From positions 1 through 38,146 of IMG/VR virus record IMGVR_UViG_3300024428_000309: a stretch of DNA of 38,146 bases; one strand, given 5' to 3'. Below are positions 28,225 to 37,586 of this stretch, piece after piece. The notes under the pieces were generated by a model. It did no database searches. It was not told the origin of the DNA and saw only the letters and a list, made by a program, of their open reading frames with translations. The first letter of the stretch is position 1. Each line of letters starts with the position of its first letter. Source of the stretch: a virus. The translations under genes were made by a program, and so were the position numbers.

Positions 28225-29988
28225 ATGCCATTATTTGGATTAGTATCAGCGGGAGCCGCTTCCAGTTTAAAATCATCAGTTTCAGGATTTGGAGATAAAG
28301 TAGATAACTTCTTTAATTTGTCAAGCCCAGACGGAAAGGGTGCTCGTTCTGCGAATGTAGATCCTCAGAATACACTGCTCGGAACGTTTGATAACCCTAA
28401 CACAAGAAGTAGAGCTCTTTTAGTGGGTGAGCCTTTAAGTAACGTTGCTCCTGGTGGAAAATCACAATATTATACACAAGAGGCTGACTCAGTAATATAT
28501 TATAAAAGAGGAAAGGATGGAAAAGACACTAAAGAAAAAATAACGGATGGTGTACATGCATATTCTACTTTTAATAAATATACTCTAGTAAATTATAGAG
28601 GTAGTTTCTTTACACCAGGTGGAGCTGCTAAGTCTAAAGGAGTAGACTCTATTGAATATAATAAAATAGACGAGAGAACATTAGATAATCCTACTGTTTC
28701 TAAAATAGTAGAAGTTACTAAAAATAATGCAGCCGGTTCAAGTGGATATGGATATATGTATAATTACGCCGACTTTGCAATGTGTAGATATAATGGTAAA
28801 ATACCTAATAATTATCTACTAACTTTAAGAAGATTTCCATATCCAGTACAGGATGATATTATTACACCAATGGACATTGATAAAGATGGTAAAGTGCGTG
28901 AAACAGATCAACCCGATATTGCAAGAGCAGTAACATGGATGAGTGAAGTTACAGGTAATAGTATGTCCTCAATTCTTAATTGGTCACATGGATATAATTG
29001 GAAAGATGAATCAGCTTCAGTGCAAACTGTACAATCTAATAACTCAAGCAGAAGAGGTGCATTTGGACAATTCTTAGATTCTAGTGTAATAGGTACTGCA
29101 GCGGCTAATGCAGCGGCAGGTGTAGATGGTGTAACGGCACAAAGAAGAAAAAACGGAGGAAGTGGATATGATGCACAAGCAACTACATATCCTAATCATA
29201 TATTCGGTCCGGTGAATGTAATTAAAGATGTATCTTTTAGAGATCAAGGTTTAACTTTTAATCAAGAATTTAAACTTAAATTTGAATATGAATTAAGATC
29301 CTTTGGTGGAGCAAATCCTAAGGTTTTAATGCTAGATCAGTTAGCAAACATAATGGTACTAACTTCCAGTCAGGCTCCTTTCTGGGGAGGATCAGTTAGA
29401 TATGTAGGAAACGGATCAGCTGGTAAACCATTGGGTGATCTTAGTTTAATTAAATCGGGTAATTATAGTGGATTTATTAAAAGCGTTGCATCTGGTTTAG
29501 GAGACATGTTTAAAGGAGTTGCCAAAGATATAGGAAACGCGATGTCTGGTAAAGGTGATTCTAAATTCTTAAATAATATATTAGGAGGTACTTTAATGAA
29601 AATGTTTAATTCTCCAGGAGGTGGACAGGCGGCAGCATCTTTATTAACAGGTGATCCTACGGGTTCATGGCACCTTACGGTTGGTAATCCTTTAAATCCT
29701 ATAATGATGGTAGGTAATTTAACATGTAGAGAAACTAACGTTACCTTTGAAGGAGGTATGGGTGTACAAGATTTTCCAGAAAGAATGACAGTAGAAATAA
29801 CTCTTAAGCCTGGTAGAGCTAGAGATAAACTGGATATTGAATCTATGTTTAATATGGGTAGAGGTAGATTTTATTTACAGCCTGAAGAAGGAGTTGATGT
29901 TAATCAAACTTATATTGAAACAGCCTACGGTGGTAAAGATAAGAGAAAGGCTCTCAATAGAGAATTTAGAAAAATAGCTAACGGATAA
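28225..29988 (+). CDS. large baseplate/tail structural protein
   Basis: 587 residues. The sequence is typical of virion structure: Gly/Ser/Asn-rich, with segments such as YADFAMCRYNGKIPNNYLLT (a strand-rich core near 185), FNQEFKLKFEYELRSFGGAN, WHLTVGNPLNPIMMVGNLTC and PERMTVEITLKPGRARDKLD. The PTGSWHLTVGNP / VEITLKPGR style recurs in baseplate and tail-tube-initiating proteins of contractile tails. Exact T4 equivalent not assigned. It is the first gene of a block with a wedge-like, a hub-like and a spike-like gene, so baseplate membership is well supported by context. It overlaps the next gene by one base. Confidence 0.65.
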   Translation: MPLFGLVSAGAASSLKSSVSGFGDKVDNFFNLSSPDGKGARSANVDPQNTLLGTFDNPNTRSRALLVGEPLSNVAPGGKSQYYTQEADSVIYYKRGKDGKDTKEKITDGVHAYSTFNKYTLVNYRGSFFTPGGAAKSKGVDSIEYNKIDERTLDNPTVSKIVEVTKNNAAGSSGYGYMYNYADFAMCRYNGKIPNNYLLTLRRFPYPVQDDIITPMDIDKDGKVRETDQPDIARAVTWMSEVTGNSMSSILNWSHGYNWKDESASVQTVQSNNSSRRGAFGQFLDSSVIGTAAANAAAGVDGVTAQRRKNGGSGYDAQATTYPNHIFGPVNVIKDVSFRDQGLTFNQEFKLKFEYELRSFGGANPKVLMLDQLANIMVLTSSQAPFWGGSVRYVGNGSAGKPLGDLSLIKSGNYSGFIKSVASGLGDMFKGVAKDIGNAMSGKGDSKFLNNILGGTLMKMFNSPGGGQAAASLLTGDPTGSWHLTVGNPLNPIMMVGNLTCRETNVTFEGGMGVQDFPERMTVEITLKPGRARDKLDIESMFNMGRGRFYLQPEEGVDVNQTYIETAYGGKDKRKALNREFRKIANG

Positions 29989-30464
29989 TGATAAAACTAT
30001 ATAGTATAGATAATAAGAAATTATCTGAGGATAAACTAACAATGGCTTCTCCATCGTTTGTTTTTCTAGACATGACGGAAAGCGCAGTACAATCAATACA
30101 TATTGTAGAAGCTGACGAAACGGGTAGAATAGATCTAATATCTTTGTCAGAATACGGAACACATGATCGTACTGATGATATTTTAAAATTTAATGGAATT
30201 TCAAATCCATTTTCTATCAAAGAAGGTGATGTATTACTAATTCCTAATCAAGATTCTGGAAAGAAGAAATGGAAATTAATGCTTAATGCTACTTATAAAA
30301 ATCCTATTAGAGAACAGTTTATTAATACAAAAAGACTACCAGTTAAGGATGCTAATAGAATTGAGTATCTATCTAAAAAATATAATAAAGAAATATTACC
30401 TCCAAATATTTTAAGATCTGGCGAAACAAATATCGACGTCAGTAACGGACAAGTTAAAATCTAA
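29988..30464 (+). CDS. baseplate wedge gp53-like protein with LysM-type module
   Basis: 158 residues. The segment GRIDLISLSEYGTHDRTDDI (46-65) followed by LKFNGISNPFSIKEGDVLLI (66-85) matches the LysM-like fold of T4 gp53-type baseplate wedge proteins, where a D-x-I-x-x-x-x-YG helix precedes an NGI-x-NPF-x-I-x-x-GD-x-L-x-IP strand. Such proteins join wedge units in the baseplate. The rest is charged and likely extended. It is coupled to the upstream structural gene (one-base overlap). The wedge role is by family resemblance. Confidence 0.6.
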   Translation: MIKLYSIDNKKLSEDKLTMASPSFVFLDMTESAVQSIHIVEADETGRIDLISLSEYGTHDRTDDILKFNGISNPFSIKEGDVLLIPNQDSGKKKWKLMLNATYKNPIREQFINTKRLPVKDANRIEYLSKKYNKEILPPNILRSGETNIDVSNGQVKI

Positions 30465-30487
30465 GAATAAAATAAATAAAAACAATT

Positions 30488-30913
30488 ATGAAACACGTAC
30501 AATTATTTGAACAGTTCCTTAACGAGGGATTAAAGGTCGGAAGAGACCAAGATCTAGCAAAAGAAATCATCGCAGTTCTTTATGCTGAAAGAGACACACC
30601 CGAAGGTGAAGCATTAACGGCAGCCGGTGGAATGGTAGCTGGTGGAAGTACAACTGGAGAAGAAATGTATTTAAGCAAATGGAACAAAGATTCCGTAAAA
30701 GCTTTACATGGTTCTAAGGTAAGAGTTCCTGGAAAGGTTATGTTAGGTACTTTAATTAAAGTAGCAGCCGATAATGGAAAGAGTTACTATTTTGATGGTG
30801 GCGTATTCGTTGAAGGTGATAAAGACGTTAAAGGAGCTAAGGTAGGAATGGACTTTAGAGATTTTGTAGATATCCTCGTTAAAAAGAAGATCATTAACAA
30901 ACCCACATATTAA
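30488..30913 (+). CDS. unknown protein with capsid-targeting-like N-terminus
   Basis: 141 residues. MKHVQLFEQFLNEGLKVGRD is the best example of the shared leader in the window: MK-x-x-x-x-FE-x-FLNE, with LNE followed by G as a plausible prohead-protease cut. The remainder looks like one small alpha/beta domain (DLAKEIIAVLYAERDTPEGE, VRVPGKVMLGTLIKVAADNG, YYFDGGVFVEGDKD). No family recognised. Although it lies between baseplate genes, the leader suggests a head-internal protein. The start has the A-rich leader aaataaaaacaattATG. Confidence 0.6.
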   Translation: MKHVQLFEQFLNEGLKVGRDQDLAKEIIAVLYAERDTPEGEALTAAGGMVAGGSTTGEEMYLSKWNKDSVKALHGSKVRVPGKVMLGTLIKVAADNGKSYYFDGGVFVEGDKDVKGAKVGMDFRDFVDILVKKKIINKPTY

Positions 30914-30924
30914 AACTAAAATAA

Positions 30925-32403
30925 ATGCCGATAGATAATCACATTCTAAATGTAATAGAACACTCATTGGAATTAGACACAATAAAGTTTGATGCACATG
31001 GTGAAGATGAGGGTGGACAGAAAATGAGCCATGAAATAGGAGGTCCTATTCCAATGGTAGTTATTAATGGAGCTTCATTTACGGGACAAGATGTTAAGAG
31101 ATTTGAAATTGATTGTAGTACTAAAATTCCTAAATTAGCCCTAACTATAATAGACACTAGAGGAACCTTTGATGCGGATCAAATTCCAAGAGATGGTGAT
31201 GTCGTTTCAGTTAGAATTGCAGCAAGACAACAAGACACTTTTAAAGATATTAGAATAGATTTTGATATAGATGAAATAGGAGGCCCTGCTACTGGCGATT
31301 TGAAAAAAGCCACTAGTGGCACTAAATTTTCTATACAGGGTACGATGAAAGTACCTACATTATATTCAGAAGGATGTGCTTCGTATGAAGGAACATCTAG
31401 AGAACAGATAGAAGAATTTGCTAATAATTTAAAACTAGGATTAGCAACTAACATTGATTCATCGGATGACGCAATGAAAGCACTTAATGCATGTCAACCT
31501 AATATAGAATTTTTAAATAATTTAGTGGAACATTCATATGTCGGTGAAGATAGTTTTCAGACATATTGTATCGATCCTTATTATAATATATGTTTCGTAG
31601 ATATTAATGCTCTTTTAAATTCAGAAGATGGAATGGATGAAACACTTATTAACTTTGAAATAGATTTCGATGAAGATGGAGAAGAACAGACTTCAAACGC
31701 AATAGGAATACCTAACATGCTAACTAACGCTTCGTCTATGAATTCTACTAATTCATTCATACAAAGCTATAACTTAGTTAACAATTCAGGCGGACTTTCT
31801 AAAAAGAACGGCTATAAAAGAAAAATGATATATTTTGAGAACGACTCTGTTGGTGTTGTTGCTCATGAAATAGAACCACTCGCTAGTGATAGTATGAAGG
31901 ACATTGAGGAGCCGCTAAAGGGAAGAAGAGATGAAGACAGATATACTAAAGAGGTAAAATCAAAATACATGGGAAGGCTCCCTATTCAATCAGATGATAT
32001 GCCAAATGTACATCTTAACTATTCATTTGCCGCATTAAGCAATCAACAGAATTTAGATGAAATGAATAAAATGCAGTTAGAAATAACCTTAAAGACATTT
32101 AATCCTGGAATTCATTTGTGGCAAAAAATACCTATTCAAATATTAAAAAGTGGGTTTACACAAATGACTGCACAGCAGGGTATAGGTGGCGATAAAGATG
32201 AAAAGGGATTTGAAACAGAAAATGAAGAAGAAGTTGAAAGCGTAAATGATTTAAACGCAGATCAGGTTAAAGATGAATTTTTAACAGGTTATTATGTAAT
32301 AGGTGGAATTAAATACATATATAAGGAGTCTACTGGAATTATTCAAAAACTTACTCTATTAAGAAGAGAATGGCCGAGTAGATTAAATAACGTTAAAGGA
32401 TAA
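30925..32403 (+). CDS. baseplate hub protein (gp27/VgrG-N-like)
   Basis: 492 residues. Features fit a gp27-type hub: an N-terminal beta domain (GASFTGQDVKRFEIDCSTKI, KLALTIIDTRGTFDADQIPR, PRDGDVVSVRIAARQQ), a charged central segment, and a C-terminal LTGYYVIGGIKYIYKES then IIQKLTLLRREWP, the layout of hub second domains. Hubs form a trimer that joins the tail tube to the spike. The OB-fold spike gene (33695) lies one gene downstream, as expected for this pair. No lysozyme domain is present. Assigned by pattern and context and not by strong motif, so moderately sure. Confidence 0.7.
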   Translation: MPIDNHILNVIEHSLELDTIKFDAHGEDEGGQKMSHEIGGPIPMVVINGASFTGQDVKRFEIDCSTKIPKLALTIIDTRGTFDADQIPRDGDVVSVRIAARQQDTFKDIRIDFDIDEIGGPATGDLKKATSGTKFSIQGTMKVPTLYSEGCASYEGTSREQIEEFANNLKLGLATNIDSSDDAMKALNACQPNIEFLNNLVEHSYVGEDSFQTYCIDPYYNICFVDINALLNSEDGMDETLINFEIDFDEDGEEQTSNAIGIPNMLTNASSMNSTNSFIQSYNLVNNSGGLSKKNGYKRKMIYFENDSVGVVAHEIEPLASDSMKDIEEPLKGRRDEDRYTKEVKSKYMGRLPIQSDDMPNVHLNYSFAALSNQQNLDEMNKMQLEITLKTFNPGIHLWQKIPIQILKSGFTQMTAQQGIGGDKDEKGFETENEEEVESVNDLNADQVKDEFLTGYYVIGGIKYIYKESTGIIQKLTLLRREWPSRLNNVKG

Positions 32404-32434
32404 TTAAACCCTATCAAATAATAATATATACTAT

Positions 32435-33691
32435 ATGTCAGATTTTAAAAGTAAATTAGATTTTCAAAAAGGTAAATTAGCACAGTCGCCATATCAGGAT
32501 CCGACTTTTTTATCGTTTGTTATATTATTTAACGTAAGCGATCATACTAATTCGCCTCTATTATCTGGAGCGGCCGAAGAATTCTACGTTAATCAATTAG
32601 GAGCTACAAAAAAGCCGCCGGAGTCAGCTAAAAAAAGTAGCAAAGACACTAATAGATTATCTGCACTTAGTTCAAGTGCTTCTGCGGGATCAACTAAATT
32701 CTATGAAGAAAGATTAGATGCTCTAGTTAAATTTAAAAAGGCATTACTAGACATAAATAGAAATACACCGTGGTTTTTCCAAGGATTACAGGGTGTTGAT
32801 AGAGCAATTACAAATTTTAATCCTACTACTCCATATTACGGAGGCGATGATGCTAAGTTAACACTAAGCTGTTTAGAATCTATTAACCTTAGAGTTTCTG
32901 GTCTTATGCACCTTTATAGAAAAGCAGTGTTTGACGAAGTTAAATGGAATTGGATTTTACCTGAAAATTTAAGAAAGTTTTCAATGATAGTATATGTTAC
33001 TGAGGTTAGAAAGATCCAAAACATGTCTAAAATTACATTATCAGGGGTTCCTAAAAAGATAGACTTGGCTGCTATTAAGGGTTTTCCTGGAAATATGAAA
33101 CCAAGCCTAGGAGTTGATAATTCAAACAAAGGTATATCAGGATCTGACAATAGACCCTTCTTTATGTTTAGATTCGGTGAATGTGAATTTGCCTTAAACA
33201 CAGGTTCTGAAATATTTGGAGATCTTACTAAAAATCCAGGCGAACAGGCTAGACAAACTATTGAAATGCAATATGAAGTTGTAGATAGTATGGATGCAAG
33301 AGTATTAAATGGAATTGTTTCTGATACTATACCTAACGCATTATCCCCAGCACATGATTCTGAAAATTATGAAGCTGATGGGATATTAGGTCTTTTAAAA
33401 GATAAGGCGCTAGCTAAACTTAAAGAAATAGGAGAAAGAGGTTTAAACGACCTGAACAGATTAGCAAGAGAAAAGAAAGATGAATTAGTTCAAGGTGCAA
33501 GGGACGGTATTAGAGGTAGAGTTCCTAATTTTGAAAACATATATCAAGACGCCTTACGAGGTGTTTCTGATGGAGTAGATAATATTGGTTCTAACATCGC
33601 AGAGAATGTATTTAATGTAGATACTAGTGCGACAGTAGGAGCTGCACTAAACGATGCAGCAGCCCAATCCCTTGGTAATATAAACGATTAA
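32435..33691 (+). CDS. baseplate / tail-tube-initiator-like structural protein
   Basis: 418 residues. The centre (about 140-200) LTLSCLESINLRVSGLMHLY and FSMIVYVTEVRKIQNMSKIT and the later FRFGECEFALNTGSEIF (about 248-264) have the style of tail-tube and tube-initiator proteins (T4 gp48/gp54 class). The C-terminal ~100 residues are amphipathic helix (KDKALAKLKEIGERGLNDLN). It lies between the hub and spike genes, which supports a baseplate position. The exact equivalent is uncertain. The four-base gap to the spike gene implies one transcript. Confidence 0.6.
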   Translation: MSDFKSKLDFQKGKLAQSPYQDPTFLSFVILFNVSDHTNSPLLSGAAEEFYVNQLGATKKPPESAKKSSKDTNRLSALSSSASAGSTKFYEERLDALVKFKKALLDINRNTPWFFQGLQGVDRAITNFNPTTPYYGGDDAKLTLSCLESINLRVSGLMHLYRKAVFDEVKWNWILPENLRKFSMIVYVTEVRKIQNMSKITLSGVPKKIDLAAIKGFPGNMKPSLGVDNSNKGISGSDNRPFFMFRFGECEFALNTGSEIFGDLTKNPGEQARQTIEMQYEVVDSMDARVLNGIVSDTIPNALSPAHDSENYEADGILGLLKDKALAKLKEIGERGLNDLNRLAREKKDELVQGARDGIRGRVPNFENIYQDALRGVSDGVDNIGSNIAENVFNVDTSATVGAALNDAAAQSLGNIND

Positions 33692-33694
33692 TAT

Positions 33695-34420
33695 ATGTCA
33701 ACAGAAAAAGAATTAAATACTGATAATCTTAGAGACACTCATTGGTTAGGAGAAGTTATCGATAATGTCGATCCTCTTAAACTAGGTAGATGTAAGGTTA
33801 AGGTCCTGGGTAAATATGATAATTTACCGGATGATGCTATTCCATGGGCAACTCCTATGAATAGAAATGCAGTAGGTTCACATCATGTTCCAAGAATAGG
33901 GGATATAGTTTCAGCTAGATTTGATAATGGAAATTTATATCATCCTGAATATTGGTTTCAAATAGAGCAGAATCTTTTTCTTAAAGAAGATATTTTAGAT
34001 GGTGCAGGCAATGCTGAAAATGTAATCAGTTTAGTGTATGATGCTGAAAGAAACGTAAGAATTTATCACTCAGAAGAAGATGGTCTTGTAATTACCAGAG
34101 GATTTGGCGCAAAAGAAAGACCTATAATTCAAATCGACGAAGTAGGTGATATTAAAATTTCTACGGACGATAGAATATTCATAGATTCAGGAGACGTATA
34201 TTTAAGTAATACAGGTGAAAGTGGAGAAGATACTTCAGAACCCGCTGTAAGGGGTAAATCACTAGAAGCATGGTTAGACGAGTATTTAACTCTTTTTGAA
34301 AACCATATACATCCAACCGGAGTTGGTCCATCAGGAACTGCGGTTTCATTACCTCCTACCCCATCGGGTGTTGCATCTTTGAAAAGTAAACACCCTGATT
34401 ATCAACAAGAAAATAAATAA
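33695..34420 (+). CDS. baseplate spike protein, gp5-type OB-fold
   Basis: 241 residues. HWLGEVIDNVDPLKLGRCKV (16-35), WATPM (51-55), VPRIGDIVSARFDNGNLYHP (65-84) and EYWFQ are the OB-fold of gp5/VgrG/gpV spikes. The second part is a beta-rich stretch (about 110-175, IQIDEVGDIKISTDDRIFID), and the C-terminal SLEAWLDEYLTLFENHIHPT then GPSG and PPTPSGVAS is the usual segment of such spikes, including HxHPT. No lysozyme domain or long beta-helix is present, so this is a short central spike; a tip protein or the 572-residue neighbour may complete it. It follows the tube-initiator-like gene by three bases. Confidence 0.82.
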   Translation: MSTEKELNTDNLRDTHWLGEVIDNVDPLKLGRCKVKVLGKYDNLPDDAIPWATPMNRNAVGSHHVPRIGDIVSARFDNGNLYHPEYWFQIEQNLFLKEDILDGAGNAENVISLVYDAERNVRIYHSEEDGLVITRGFGAKERPIIQIDEVGDIKISTDDRIFIDSGDVYLSNTGESGEDTSEPAVRGKSLEAWLDEYLTLFENHIHPTGVGPSGTAVSLPPTPSGVASLKSKHPDYQQENK

Positions 34421-34422
34421 GA

Positions 34423-36141
34423 ATGGCTGCAGATTGGACTAATTTTATTAGTGAAGTAGAAGGATTTCTTTTAAGCGCACCTACTGCCCCACCGACTAGT
34501 GCCGCAGAATTCGGTAAATTATTAGCCACACAATATACGATTGATGTTAAAAAAGGTTCTGGTCCTAATGCAACGTGTATTCCAGGAATGGCACCTCATG
34601 AATCATCACCCGGGGAGAGTGCATTCATAGCAAGCTATGAACATTGGTTCACTGACCTTTTTGAAAAAGGAGAACCTGTCATGGAAACACCAGACACCGA
34701 AGAAAAGAAAATAGGAATTGCAACATGGTTGGCGAGTGCAGCTGGCGCAGCTTCCAGGTTAAGTATTGCAGGAAAAGACAATGATCCTGAATATAATAAA
34801 CTAGAAGGTGAAATTTCAGGAGGTATACAATACGAGCCAACTGAAGAGCTTGACAAGTATCTGGAAGAGTTTAAGGATGACGAAGCAGAAAACCTATATA
34901 GATTTAAATTCTTCGAGTTTCATCGCTTAGATGGTAAAGAAACCGGCGATGAATTAGCTAGAATATTTGCAACAAGATTATTAATGCAATTTGAGGATAT
35001 TTCTGACGGAGATAAAAGATGGGATTTTTGGCACTGGGCGACTTGGATGGGAACTAATGAAATTAGAAGCAATTCCACAGCTGGGGTTGGCGGTTCAGGA
35101 TTTAGTAATCAAGACATTCAGCAGATGAACAATAACAGGAAGGCAGCCATATCTACACTAAAGGGATTAGACTGGGGTTGGCAATCATTTAAATCTTCCT
35201 CGGGTGTTTCAATAAATAATAATAATAGAAATTATGATGGTGAATTTCATCTACTAGTTTCTAAATATGTAATTGATGAAATAAAGAAGTGCCATCCAAC
35301 TGTAGATAGCGATGGAAAGTTTTTATACAGTGAGGAAACCGCATTAAAGAAAGATTCTATACAAGCTATTAAATATCCATGGCCCTTTGATACTACATTA
35401 CCCGTAGGATATGAAGAAATGGAACCTGCCGAAAAATTAAAAGTAAGATATCCATTTAAATTAACTAATTTAAAAATACAGGAGCCTTTTGATGAAAATA
35501 ATAAAATGCCACCTGCATTAACTCAGTATGTTATTACAGAATTTACATGGAACGGTAAACAAGACTATGGTTTTAAAAAAAATAAAGTTAAACCCGTTTT
35601 TCTAGAAGATGAATTAAGAAAAAAATGGCAAGGATGTCCTCTTACTGAAAACGACGAAACACAGGATTCTATTGTGAATATAGATATGTCTAAAACGGGA
35701 ACTTTAGCTAAGCAAATTAGAAATACTTTAATAGTAGAAATGGGAATTGAAGCTGCAATGTTAGCAGAAGGTGGAAGTAAAGATGATCCATATAAAGAAC
35801 TTGCAAAGGCAACTCTTAAATATTGGAAAGATGCAACAATACAGCCATTTGCAACTGATCCCCCGACACCACCATGTTTATCTGTTCCTCCTTTAGGCGG
35901 AAAATACATAGGAGTTAGTTACGGAAATCAAAGGAAATTAGCAGATAATTTAAGAAGAGCTCTTAATTCAGGTAAAGATTATGGATTAGATAGGGAAGGT
36001 GCAGCCAATGCAGTGGCTAAAGCACTTGCATATTCTTATTTTACGCATCTTAGTGAAATGAAATTTATTTATATGGGTGGTATACCAGTTCCTACTGTTC
36101 CTTACGTTCCAATGATAGGATTTGACGCCACCGTAATTTGA
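34423..36141 (+). CDS. large baseplate-associated structural protein, unknown role
   Basis: 572 residues, two bases after the spike gene. No enzyme motif recognised. The N-terminal part is helical and acidic (DWTNFISEVEGFLLSAPTAP; KRWDFWHWATWMGTNEIRS at about 202). The C-terminal ~90 residues have GNQRKLADNLRRALNSGKDY, then AKALAYSYFTHLSEMKFIYM and a hydrophobic, proline-rich end (GGIPVPTVPYVPMIGFDATV) that could insert in a membrane or pack on a partner. Composition and coupling to the spike support a virion role. It could be the spike tip or hub-associated protein; that is a guess. Confidence 0.5.
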   Translation: MAADWTNFISEVEGFLLSAPTAPPTSAAEFGKLLATQYTIDVKKGSGPNATCIPGMAPHESSPGESAFIASYEHWFTDLFEKGEPVMETPDTEEKKIGIATWLASAAGAASRLSIAGKDNDPEYNKLEGEISGGIQYEPTEELDKYLEEFKDDEAENLYRFKFFEFHRLDGKETGDELARIFATRLLMQFEDISDGDKRWDFWHWATWMGTNEIRSNSTAGVGGSGFSNQDIQQMNNNRKAAISTLKGLDWGWQSFKSSSGVSINNNNRNYDGEFHLLVSKYVIDEIKKCHPTVDSDGKFLYSEETALKKDSIQAIKYPWPFDTTLPVGYEEMEPAEKLKVRYPFKLTNLKIQEPFDENNKMPPALTQYVITEFTWNGKQDYGFKKNKVKPVFLEDELRKKWQGCPLTENDETQDSIVNIDMSKTGTLAKQIRNTLIVEMGIEAAMLAEGGSKDDPYKELAKATLKYWKDATIQPFATDPPTPPCLSVPPLGGKYIGVSYGNQRKLADNLRRALNSGKDYGLDREGAANAVAKALAYSYFTHLSEMKFIYMGGIPVPTVPYVPMIGFDATVI

Positions 36142-36149
36142 TATATAAC
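36140..36149 (+). promoter_or_regulatory. GATATATA box, possible late promoter of S1-like gene
   Basis: GATATATAAC starts in the stop codon of the preceding gene and lies 39 bases before the ATG at 36189, followed by an A/T-rich leader with aaaaaacaaagtaaATG. Confidence 0.4.
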
Positions 36150-36188
36150 TAGTAAAACATACATTAACCCTTTTAAAAAACAAAGTAA

Positions 36189-37517
36189 ATGTCAACAAAG
36201 ACAACTCAAAAACAAAAGAGACCAAGACTCTCGACAACTACACAGCTTACAGAAGCTAACCAAGAAACAGAAGTTAAAGTAGAAACTTCATTAAACGCCG
36301 CAACCCCGGAAAAACCAACTCCCGGTCCAGATACAAATTATATGGATGAAAACGGAGAATTCATGTGGGACCAATATGAGGCAACATGTGTAACTAAGCT
36401 TAGGAAACCCAATCCACATATTAAAACACCTAAAGGTGTAAAGGTATATAGCAGAGAATCATACGCCCAAGAACTATTTGACCTAATGGAAGGTCATTCA
36501 CTAACTTCAAATACTTTATATTCTTTACAATTAGGAGCTAGCTATACTGGAAAGGTGTATGCAGTTGATTCCGAATGGGCATCAATTGATGTAGGATATA
36601 GAGAATTAATCTATGTAGATTTATCAAGAGAAACTACAGAAGTAAGAGAACTTCTAAAACAAGGAGTTGAAGTCGATGTTCAATTGATCGCCGATACTTC
36701 AATGAATGTCAAGAAATATATGATAGGTTCTGTGACTGAAGGTCTTAAGACTAAAGTTATTAAAGAAATCGTAGCATCTATTGACGATGGAAATACAGCA
36801 TATAGTGGTATTGTTTCTAAAATGATTCCAGGTGGAGGATATATTGTTCAAGTTCAAGGAATTGATTGCTTTATGCCAGGTTCTTTAGCTGGTGTAAATA
36901 AATTGCATGACTTTGAATCAATCATCGACACGGAAATGTATGTAGTACCTGTAAGTTATTCGGAAGAAAAAGGAACTGTGGTAGTTTCACATAGAGCATA
37001 TTTAAGAGCTCTTATTCCTAATACACTCAAAACAATACAAGAAGATATTACAGTTGAAAGAACAGGTCACGTTACTGGTTCTGCAAAATACGGCGTATTC
37101 GTTGAGTTTGAAGGATGTTTAACTGGTATGATTCACGTTAACGACTTAGATACTGAAACTTCAAAGGCACATAGAGATAGATCTTTAGAGCCAGGAACAG
37201 AGATTAAATTCTATGTTAAAGAAGTTATTAATGAAAGAAAAATTACACTTGTTCAAGGTTCTCCTGCTGAAAAGAAAGTAGATCCATGGGAAGGTATTTC
37301 TTCAAGATATACTAAGAAAACTGAAGTGGTAGGAAAGGTAAAATCTACTAAAGACTATGGTTTATTTGTAGAAATAGAAGAAGGTGTAGTAGGACTCTTA
37401 CATGTATCTGAATTCCCTGAAAACATAGATATTAAAGACATATCAAAAGGTGCAGATATTACTGTTCAAGTGATCAGAGTTGAAGAAGACACTAGAAAAG
37501 TATTCCTTAAACTATAA
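36189..37517 (+). CDS. ribosomal protein S1-like protein with four S1 domains
   Basis: 442 residues. A disordered basic/polar N-terminus (1-100) is followed by four S1 RNA-binding domains at about 112-185 (SYTGKVYAVDSEWASIDVGY), 195-268 (YSGIVSKMIPGGGYIVQVQG), 285-355 (RTGHVTGSAKYGVFVEFEGC, then LTGMIHVNDL) and 373-442 (VVGKVKSTKDYGLFVEIEEG, then VVGLLHVSEF). The last two carry the YG-x-FVE and HVS/HVN signatures best. Bacterial bS1 has up to six such domains and brings mRNA to the 30S subunit, mainly through domains 1-2 for docking. A phage version could favour phage mRNA or act in RNA protection. It is flanked by a GATATATA box and a terminator, so it forms its own unit. Confidence 0.85.
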   Translation: MSTKTTQKQKRPRLSTTTQLTEANQETEVKVETSLNAATPEKPTPGPDTNYMDENGEFMWDQYEATCVTKLRKPNPHIKTPKGVKVYSRESYAQELFDLMEGHSLTSNTLYSLQLGASYTGKVYAVDSEWASIDVGYRELIYVDLSRETTEVRELLKQGVEVDVQLIADTSMNVKKYMIGSVTEGLKTKVIKEIVASIDDGNTAYSGIVSKMIPGGGYIVQVQGIDCFMPGSLAGVNKLHDFESIIDTEMYVVPVSYSEEKGTVVVSHRAYLRALIPNTLKTIQEDITVERTGHVTGSAKYGVFVEFEGCLTGMIHVNDLDTETSKAHRDRSLEPGTEIKFYVKEVINERKITLVQGSPAEKKVDPWEGISSRYTKKTEVVGKVKSTKDYGLFVEIEEGVVGLLHVSEFPENIDIKDISKGADITVQVIRVEEDTRKVFLKL

Positions 37518-37541
37518 TCAAATCTATAATTTAGTTGAAAG

Positions 37542-37563
37542 AGCCCGATCACTCGGGCTTTTT
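37542..37563 (+). terminator. strong intrinsic terminator after S1-like gene
   Basis: AGCCCGA (37542-37548), loop TCAC, TCGGGCT (37553-37559), then T4. The stem can extend by a G-U pair and A-T pairs. It lies 24 bases after the stop. Confidence 0.92.
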
Positions 37564-37586
37564 CACGTTATAGTGTATCTAACAGA

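Noticed and set aside
35565-35909. Minus-strand 114-residue frame in the structural gene at 34423
   Set aside because: It lies fully opposite a coupled + strand gene, with no start context or recognisable protein.
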